10,350 bases of DNA from Acetomicrobium sp. UBA5826 (lineage in GTDB: Bacteria; Synergistota; Synergistia; Synergistales; Acetomicrobiaceae). Within the stretch, counting starts at the first letter, position 1. Every line of letters starts with the position of its first letter. Where the stretch lies: NCBI RefSeq assembly GCF_002433005.1, contig NZ_DJHF01000021.1:76267-86616 (forward strand), written 5' to 3'. Of the stretch, positions 6,438 through 10,350 are shown one piece after another. Under the pieces are notes generated by a model. It saw nothing but the letters and a program-made list of their open reading frames with translations, had not been told where the DNA came from and did no database searches. The position numbers and the translations under genes are program-made.

Positions 6438-6881
6438 TTGAAAAAGGATTTAGAATATTACATGAAGTTAAATTACCCCCTTGAAGTCACGCAAGTTTCC
6501 CAAGAGGAAGGGGGTGGATTTATCATAACCATTCCTGCCTTGGGTTGGGCATCGATGAATGCGTATGGCGAAACTTTTGAGGAGGCCTTGGCGCTGCTGA
6601 ACGAGATAAAACGGGAATCCTTTGCGCGCTGGCTAAATGAGGGGCTGCCTATACCTGAGCCTGCAGAAGAAACGGAAGAAGAGTACAGCGGCCGTTTTGT
6701 CCTTCGAATTCCAAAATTTCTGCACCGCATGCTGGCCGAAAGGGCCGAGCGTGAGAACGTAAGCCTTAATAGTTTAATTAATTCATTGCTTACGCTTGCG
6801 CTGTCCGAGTCCAATGCAGTGGATAAAGTAAAAGACATAATTAAGGCTGCTTTCAAAGATTACTTTCGCGAGGCCATCTAA
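6438..6881 (+). CDS. hicB: HicB-family antitoxin
   Basis: A 147-residue antitoxin in the HicB fold. The N-terminal domain is the RNase H-like HicB signature: LEYYMKLNYPLEVTQV, EEGGGFIITIPALG, then YGETFEEALALLNEIKRE. After an acidic linker comes a ribbon-helix-helix DNA-binding domain, YSGRFVLRIPKFLHRMLAERA, ending NSLINSLLTLAL. It should bind HicA and repress its own promoter. TTG 6438 has GAGGTG at 6426-6431 and matches the family start (KKDLEYYMKL). ATG 6414, overlapping the hicA stop, would add eight residues. The toxin partner is broken, so this is probably an orphan. Confidence 0.82.
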   Translation: MKKDLEYYMKLNYPLEVTQVSQEEGGGFIITIPALGWASMNAYGETFEEALALLNEIKRESFARWLNEGLPIPEPAEETEEEYSGRFVLRIPKFLHRMLAERAERENVSLNSLINSLLTLALSESNAVDKVKDIIKAAFKDYFREAI

Positions 6882-6955
6882 ACTAGCAGTTACCGTTATC
6901 GGGGCTTAGACAAATAAAATACTATCAGATTTAAAGATTAAAGGGTGATAAATAT

Positions 6956-7360
6956 ATGGCAAAAGTAGGGAGCAGGTTCAAAAAAATTTTTGAAGAGGCG
7001 CAGCAACACCCAGCCTACCGGATGGAGGATTTGAGGCTGCAATTTCTTGAAGGGATTAGCGCAATAATGGAAAGTCAGGGAATTACGCAAAAGGAACTTG
7101 CGGATAGAATGGGGGTTTCTGAAGCTTATATAAGCAGGGTCTTCAATGACAACGTCGAAAAGAATTTTACCCTTAACACTCTTGTAGAGCTCAGTAAAGC
7201 CGTGAATGCAGAGATAAAAATTATCGTAACTCCCAAAAAAGCAAAGGGGTCTGATTTGCTTTATCAAGACGAATCCAAGCTTGATGCCGTAGCCGAAGCC
7301 GTGCTTGACGCTATCTCCAAAGACGAGGTATTTAAAATATTAAGGTCTACTGATGTGTAA
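6956..7360 (+). CDS. XRE-family helix-turn-helix protein, HigA-like antitoxin
   Basis: A 134-residue DNA-binding protein. The helix-turn-helix is at about 40-65 (MESQGITQKELADRMGVSEAYISRV), followed by VEKNFTLNTLVELSKAVNAE. The leading 'AYRMEDLRLQFLEGISAIME' is typical of XRE antitoxins of the HigA/MqsA-like type. The C-terminal 40 residues are less typical (KKAKGSDLLYQDESKLDAV). ATG with AAGGGTG at 6941-6947. No toxin gene stands on either side, so it is an orphan regulator or antitoxin. It could also act as a stand-alone repressor. It lies 74 bases after hicB on the same strand. Confidence 0.78.
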   Translation: MAKVGSRFKKIFEEAQQHPAYRMEDLRLQFLEGISAIMESQGITQKELADRMGVSEAYISRVFNDNVEKNFTLNTLVELSKAVNAEIKIIVTPKKAKGSDLLYQDESKLDAVAEAVLDAISKDEVFKILRSTDV

Positions 7361-7366
7361 CCGTGC

Positions 7367-7431
7367 TGTTGCCTTTAAATTTTAAAAGCGCCCCATGAAG
7401 TTGCCCGCTATAGGCGCTGATTTTGGCAACA
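7367..7431. other. Nested inverted-repeat structure after the XRE gene
   Basis: Outer arms TGTTGCC (7367-7373) and GGCAACA (7425-7431) and inner arms AGCGCC (7387-7392) and GGCGCT (7413-7418) are perfect and nested. No T-run follows, so it is not a classic terminator. It could be a 3' UTR fold or structured RNA. Confidence 0.45.
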
Positions 7432-7473
7432 AACGTTATTTGGTTAGATTTAATATTTACATTTAAAAATAGG

Positions 7474-7502
7474 GTGACAATTCGAGGTAATTAGGTTAAA
7501 AT
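7474..7502 (+). promoter_or_regulatory. Sigma-70-type promoter for the small RNA
   Basis: GTGACA (7474-7479), a 17-base spacer, then TAAAAT (7497-7502). The predicted start lies at about 7508-7510, exactly at the first base of the hairpin arm. Nothing else downstream needs this promoter, because the T-run stops transcription at about 7585. Confidence 0.6.
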
Positions 7503-7508
7503 AATAGC

Positions 7509-7585
7509 AGACGGAGGTGTGGCTCATGGTAGGTCATTCTGTAAGAGGAATTGACCCAACCTTAAAATGCCGCCTCCGTCTTTTT
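7509..7585 (+). ncRNA. Candidate small RNA, about 77 nt, closed by its own terminator
   Basis: AGACGGAGG (7509-7517) pairs perfectly with CCTCCGTCT (7573-7581), followed by TTTTT, so the RNA's 5' and 3' ends pair and form the terminator. Inside, GGT (7528-7530) can pair with ACC (7559-7561) and GGTCA (7532-7536) with TGACC (7552-7556), giving a rod with a terminal loop around CTGTAAGAGG. A good promoter starts it at the first paired base. The 5' arm holds GGAGGTG, followed at 7526 by ATG opening a 21-codon frame (MVGHSVRGIDP...). Its stop at 7589 lies after the T-run, so it is probably not a real gene. I do not recognise a known RNA family. Confidence 0.55.
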
Positions 7586-7671
7586 ATATAAACCCATCGG
7601 TGTCAGCCAGCCAAAAATTCATCCCCGAGATCATCGCATCCCGATATATCGTGTGTTAGATTATTAAAGTA

Positions 7672-7707
7672 TATTTCAAGATTAAAGATCCGACCCCAAA
7701 TATTTTC
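7672..7707 (-). repeat. Repeat B, copy 3, opposite orientation
   Basis: On the plus strand, ATTTCAAGATTAAAGATCCG followed by ACCCCAAATATT. It is the reverse complement of the core at 5736-5758 (GGGTCGGATCTTTAATCTTG). It ends with CCCCAAATATT, close to the ending of repeat A (CC(C/T)CAAATA), while the other B copies begin with CCTCGAGG. A modular element with different ends is likely. Confidence 0.65.
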
Positions 7708-7725
7708 ATTTATAGTATATAATAG

Positions 7726-7754
7726 TTGCTTTTTTAATAATATTGTACTAAAAT
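7726..7754 (+). promoter_or_regulatory. Promoter of the AbiEi gene
   Basis: TTGCTT (7726-7731), a 17-base spacer, TAAAAT (7749-7754), then GGAGG at 7764-7768 and ATG at 7778. The leader is very short. The AT-rich surroundings make chance matches easy. Confidence 0.45.
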
Positions 7755-7777
7755 TAAAACAACGGAGGCGGTCGAAC

Positions 7778-8542
7778 ATGAAGTACTATAAACCGTTGTT
7801 GAGGGAAGGTTGTTTTACCCGGTATAATGTCGTTAAAATGTCAGGTAATCAAAACACTGCAAGCAGCATCATACGAAACTATTTAAAGAAAGGTTACATA
7901 CAAAGCGTAAAAAGAAATCTGTATGTGGCTGTGAATTTAATAGATGATGAGCCGGTTGTGAACCGATATGTTATAGCCAGCAGTCTGACTGATAGAGCAT
8001 ATATATCGCATCATACTGCGTTAGAGTATTACGGATACGCCAATCAAGTTTTTTATGATGTTTATGTATCATCTGAAAAAAGATTTCATGACTTTGAGTT
8101 TGGGGGATTTACCTATAGATACGTAATGCCACGCCTGGATATTGGGGTCGTTAAAAAGCCCGATGGCGTTAAAGTGACCGATTTGGAGCGCACAATAATA
8201 GACAGCGTCAATGATCTTGAGAGGATCGGGGGGTTAGAGGAACTGTTGCGTTGCCTCGAGATCATACCTTACGTCGATGAAGCAAAATTACTTATGTATT
8301 TAAAGTGCTACAACAAACAAATCTTATTTCAAAAAGCAGGATACATCTTGGAACATTTTAAAGATTCCCTTAAATTATCTGACGACTTTTTCAAAACCTG
8401 TGCGACCATGATAGCAAAAAGCGTGCGCTACCTCTATCGCGGCTTAGATAAAGAAAATGCTACGTATAATAAAAGGTGGAGGCTTATCGTGCCAACGAGT
8501 CTAATAGCCATCATATCAGAAGGGGTCGGCGAATTTGCCTGA
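7778..8542 (+). CDS. AbiEi-family type IV antitoxin
   Basis: A 254-residue protein of the AbiEi family, the antitoxin and autorepressor of the AbiE type IV toxin-antitoxin and phage-abortive system. The N-terminal winged helix spans about 1-50 (ASSIIRNYLKKGYIQSVKRN, LYVAVNL). 'AYISHHTALEYYGY' and 'VKVTDLERTIIDSVN' (about residue 131-145) are characteristic. The middle and C-terminal helical part (EELLRCLEIIPYVDE) follows. Good GGAGG at 7764-7768. Complete length for the family. The toxin gene overlaps its end by 8 bases but is cut short. It might retain repressor activity on its own promoter. Confidence 0.83.
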   Translation: MKYYKPLLREGCFTRYNVVKMSGNQNTASSIIRNYLKKGYIQSVKRNLYVAVNLIDDEPVVNRYVIASSLTDRAYISHHTALEYYGYANQVFYDVYVSSEKRFHDFEFGGFTYRYVMPRLDIGVVKKPDGVKVTDLERTIIDSVNDLERIGGLEELLRCLEIIPYVDEAKLLMYLKCYNKQILFQKAGYILEHFKDSLKLSDDFFKTCATMIAKSVRYLYRGLDKENATYNKRWRLIVPTSLIAIISEGVGEFA

Positions 8543-8660
8543 TTACGATAGAAGCAAACTTGCACAATGGGCACGGGAATTGGGTTTTGTCCGTGACTCA
8601 CTGAAAAAGGTTCTTCGTTTATCTGATGTGCTAGTATTGGATTTTGAGGACATTTGGTAA
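8535..8660 (+). pseudogene. Truncated AbiEii toxin
   Basis: Overlapping the AbiEi stop by 8 bases, a TTG frame reads LPDYDRSKLAQWARELGFVR, then DSLKKVLRLSDVL, and stops at TAA 8658-8660. That is the start of AbiEii nucleotidyltransferase toxins, which are normally about 250-300 residues. After 'SDVL' the sequence turns into VLDFEDIW and ends. All catalytic motifs are missing. AACCTCGAGGG and repeat A begin 14 bases after the stop, so the break is at or near the repeat boundary. Upstream GGGG at 8522-8525 gives a usable ribosome site. Confidence 0.72.
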
Positions 8661-8673
8661 TGGCGGGAAAAAG

Positions 8674-8730
8674 AACCTCGAGGGCCTACCGTTTATTTAG
8701 TGGTTTTATAATGGTAGACCTCAAATATTT
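8674..8730 (+). repeat. Palindromic repeat A, copy 2
   Basis: AACCTCGAGGG (8674-8684) leads into GGCCTACCGTTTAT, a loop, then ATAATGGTAGACCTCAAATA. The two arms form an imperfect hairpin. The copy at 9913 is closely alike and in the same orientation. The first 11 bases are shared with repeat B copy 1. The stretch from 8731 to 8801 shows no gene I can defend. Confidence 0.7.
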
Positions 8731-8801
8731 TTACGACCCTAAATATCTTCACGGATGACTTTGAGTTAGTAAATCTAGACATAGCGTCGTTAAAGAGAAA
8801 A

Positions 8802-9419
8802 TCATGGTTTCGGACAGTAATTTCCTGGGTCAATGCAACTATCATACTCAGTTTTTCTGAATGGGATCCAATCTGTTTTTTCGATTCCACGTTTCATAGA
8901 CGGATTATAAGGGTAAGCTGAAGCTATCTTGATCCATCGATTTTTTTCTCGTGCCACATCACGAAGTTCTTCCGCAACTTCCGCAAAATCACCATCCTGA
9001 CTGAAAAGGACTGCAACGTCATATTTGCCTAGTCGTGCCATACGAATCAGGTCCAGGGCTATTTTGATATCAATACCTTTCTCCCTGGCAACTTCACGTC
9101 CATCTTCCGTTCTGCTGTATTTTAAATAACGGGTTGTTACAGTAACCCGTGGGTCTTTTCTATAAACATTGAGCTTATTAGTCCAAAACGTGAACCAAGT
9201 TCGGTTTTTGGTGGGTTCATGGATTCCCGTGTAAATATAGATCCTTTTAATTTCCCAGTCGTGATATTGTCGTTGAACCATATAAGATAGTTTAATAGGA
9301 TCGAAATTTGGGCAAGGATAGTCCCAAGCTTTTTTGACTGCGTGAAATAAGTTTTGACAGTCGAAGAAGGTATAAAGACGTTTACATTCAGGTTCTGGCA
9401 CATAGAATTGAGCGGACAA
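8802..9419 (-). CDS. NYN-domain (LabA/DUF88-like) PIN-fold nuclease
   Basis: A 205-residue protein of the NYN family, PIN-like metal-dependent RNases. The acidic active-site pattern is seen: YTFFDCQNLFHAVK, GIDIKIALDLIRMA and VAVLFSQDGDFAEVAEEL. Counted from an ATG 15 codons further upstream, these include Asp35, Asp132/138 and Asp157/159. The C terminus reads KTDWIPFRKTEYDSCIDPGN. I choose the TTG at 9419 because AAAGGGGG (9434-9427) lies at ideal distance. The ATG at 9464 has no clear ribosome site. The role could be RNA decay, regulation or phage defence; the sequence does not decide. Isolated gene with its own promoter. Confidence 0.8.
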   Translation of the reverse strand: MSAQFYVPEPECKRLYTFFDCQNLFHAVKKAWDYPCPNFDPIKLSYMVQRQYHDWEIKRIYIYTGIHEPTKNRTWFTFWTNKLNVYRKDPRVTVTTRYLKYSRTEDGREVAREKGIDIKIALDLIRMARLGKYDVAVLFSQDGDFAEVAEELRDVAREKNRWIKIASAYPYNPSMKRGIEKTDWIPFRKTEYDSCIDPGNYCPKP

Positions 9420-9443
9420 AAAATAACCCCCTTTGGATTTAGC

Positions 9444-9462
9444 GTTGAGGGCTTTCCTCAAC
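9444..9462 (-). promoter_or_regulatory. Leader hairpin next to the NYN ribosome site
   Basis: GTTGAGG and CCTCAAC form perfect 7-bp arms around GCTTT, just upstream of the AAAGGGGG site at 9427-9434. A CCCCC stretch (minus strand, 9474-9470) upstream can pair with that GGGGG. A structure that hides or frees the ribosome site is possible. Confidence 0.35.
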
Positions 9463-9633
9463 ATCCGCCGGGGGAGAAAACCTTACTCGCACAGGCCTCA
9501 GCCTGCAATTATTAGCTTAACATTGTTTTCTCTCATGTCAAGCGCTGATTTTTTTATAATCGTTGAAGATGCCCTTGATATTTGTTTGTACCAAATCATC
9601 ATAATGCATTCCATATACTTTTACTTGAAAGAT

Positions 9634-9661
9634 ATTATACTATACGCATTAAAAATGTCCA
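9634..9661 (-). promoter_or_regulatory. Promoter for the NYN gene
   Basis: On the minus strand TGGACA (9661-9656), a 16-base spacer, then a perfect TATAAT (9639-9634). It would start RNA at about 9627, giving a leader of about 200 bases to TTG 9419. A second TTGACA is at 9541-9536 with a weaker -10. Between 9465 and 9627 I see no gene on either strand that looks real. Confidence 0.55.
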
Positions 9662-9696
9662 CTCAATTTGCTGCCATGTAATTTCAAGCCGTCATT

Positions 9697-9912
9697 TCAA
9701 GGGTCTATCATTATAAAGGAGTTGGCAAAACGGATACAAGCAAAAATATCCTCCTTGGTCAAACAGGGATAATAATTTTTTATAATTTCATCTGGTGTAA
9801 CTCCATCTCCCAAAAGTTCCAAAACCAGATGAATCGGGATTCTAGTGCCCTCGATAACCGGTTTTCCAAAACATATTTCAGGATCGACGACGATCCGATC
9901 CGCCCAACCCAA
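9697..9912 (-). CDS. DUF433 family antitoxin
   Basis: A 71-residue protein of the DUF433 family, small winged-helix-like antitoxins usually paired with a PIN-like DUF5615 toxin. The signature is plain: RIVVDPEICFGKPVIEGTRI, then LVLELLGDGVTPDEIIKNYYPCLTKEDI. The C-terminal tail 'FANSFIMIDP' is short and atypical compared with the usual 'YAAELAREE'. The TTG start is immediately followed upstream by repeat A, and no ribosome site is visible, so the original start region may have been replaced. No DUF5615 toxin follows downstream (9696 to 9640). Probably an orphan, possibly barely expressed. Confidence 0.8.
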   Translation of the reverse strand: MGWADRIVVDPEICFGKPVIEGTRIPIHLVLELLGDGVTPDEIIKNYYPCLTKEDIFACIRFANSFIMIDP

Positions 9913-9956
9913 GGCCTACCGCTTATATATTGGTCGTATAAACGGCAGGCCCCAAA
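9913..9956 (+). repeat. Palindromic repeat A, copy 3
   Basis: GGCCTACCGCTTATA, a short loop, then TATAAACGGCAGGCC, a strong hairpin, then CCAAA. Same orientation and sequence pattern as 8683-8725, with paired changes in the stem (TACC/GGCA and TACC/GGTA). It abuts the first codon of the minus-strand DUF433 gene. Confidence 0.75.
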
Positions 9957-10008
9957 GCCAACAAGTGCGGCTAAATAAATTTCTTCATCATTATATATAT
10001 CATATATA

Positions 10009-10350
10009 TCATCCCACAGCGCAGCTCCAAAGCCGGGCAAGGCGGTTGAGCCAGCCGTGCAGGAAGACCCGCCTGTCGGGGTTTCGTGCGACGATGTCGT
10101 TGTAGTATCTCGCGCGCTGCCAAAGCAGGGCGGATAAAATTTTGGTCGCAGGTAGCGCATGCTCCCAGGCGGCATGCATGGTCTTTTGCCCAAAGATGCC
10201 GTCTACGGACAGGTCTTCGCCAAGCATGTTTAGCGCTTCCTGCAGGAACTTCACGCCCTGCCTGACTCCGCAGTTGACGCACCCGTCGAATAAGGCTAAA
10301 TCTACGGGGCGGGGGATGTGGTCGCATCCTGCGGGCTTCCAGTAAAATTT
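10009..10350 (-). CDS. GH108/secretion-activator-type peptidoglycan hydrolase, C-terminal part
   Basis: The last 113 codons of a minus-strand gene that runs off the window edge. Read in order: FYWKPAGCDHIPRPVDLALF, DGCVNCGVRQGVKFLQEALN, then LSVDGIFGQKTMHAA and LLWQRARYYNDIVARNPD, ending GWLNRLARLWSCAVG. This is the typical second half of GH108 lysozyme-like proteins with the PG-binding_3 domain (VDGxxGxxT). The catalytic Glu lies in the missing N-terminal part. Such enzymes cut the glycan strands of peptidoglycan and are often found in prophages or secretion loci. The stop at 10009 lies next to an AT-repeat-rich gap with no gene. Confidence 0.85.
   Translation of the reverse strand, partial: KFYWKPAGCDHIPRPVDLALFDGCVNCGVRQGVKFLQEALNMLGEDLSVDGIFGQKTMHAAWEHALPATKILSALLWQRARYYNDIVARNPDRRVFLHGWLNRLARLWSCAVG

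Noticed and set aside
7526..7591. 21-codon ORF with GGAGGTG inside the small RNA
   Set aside because: Its stop codon lies after the terminator T-run, so the transcript would end before it. An RNA function is more likely.
8742..8801. Plus-strand coding-like stretch (IFTDDFELVNLDIASLKRKS)
   Set aside because: It reads like protein and may be a toxin or nucleotidyltransferase tail, but it has no start, I cannot name the family, and it then runs antisense to the NYN gene.
9433..9681. Plus-strand ORF of 82 codons opposite the NYN leader
   Set aside because: It lies opposite the NYN start and leader, has no ribosome site and no family-like pattern.
9780..10193. Long minus-strand frame crossing the DUF433 and GH108 genes
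   Set aside because: Its peptide is low-complexity, proline- and threonine-rich, and crosses two real genes in the wrong frame.
1..10350. CRISPR arrays, tRNA or rRNA genes, prophage structural genes
   Set aside because: No regularly spaced repeats, no tRNA cloverleaf and no rRNA core motifs were seen. The GH108 gene alone does not establish a prophage.

Overview
The window looks like a chromosomal accessory region of an anaerobic, probably thermophilic bacterium. It has moderate GC, frequent AGG and ATA codons, many TTG/GTG starts and strong GGAGG-type ribosome binding sites. The overall feel is Synergistota (Acetomicrobium-like) or a relative. That placement is inference from style only, since no marker gene is present.

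Region 1 (1-387): a palindromic repeat copy cut by the window edge, then a DUF2281-type antitoxin gene followed by a MazF/PemK toxin gene that stops after about 40 codons.

Region 2 (about 390-5296): one plus-strand, tightly packed sugar-modification operon. It encodes a PglE-like sugar aminotransferase, a 31-codon ORF that exactly fills the gap, a PglD/NeuD-like left-handed beta-helix acyltransferase, a FabH-like ketoacyl synthase with intact Cys-His-Asn, a dedicated acyl carrier protein, a FabG-like reductase and a PglC-like initiating phosphoglycosyl transferase. The sugar genes resemble a bacillosamine-type pathway: 4-amino sugar formation, N-acylation, transfer to undecaprenyl phosphate. 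The embedded mini fatty-acid module suggests that the acyl group is a short 3-hydroxyacyl, for example 3-hydroxybutyryl, rather than plain acetyl. That is the most interesting hypothesis here.

Region 3 (5297-8801): a graveyard of toxin-antitoxin and mobile-gene debris, laced with dispersed palindromic repeats. It holds MntA and HepT remnants, an ATPase fragment, a probable hicA remnant with intact hicB, an intact XRE antitoxin-like gene, and an intact AbiEi antitoxin with an AbiEii toxin cut off after about 40 codons next to a repeat. Antitoxins survive and toxins are broken. Between the XRE and AbiEi genes lies a promoter plus a hairpin with a T-run that looks like a free-standing small RNA of about 77 nt.

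Region 4 (8802-10350, minus strand): an NYN-domain nuclease gene with a long structured leader and good promoter, a DUF433 antitoxin whose TTG start touches another copy of the palindromic repeat, and the C-terminal part of a GH108-type peptidoglycan hydrolase running off the window edge.
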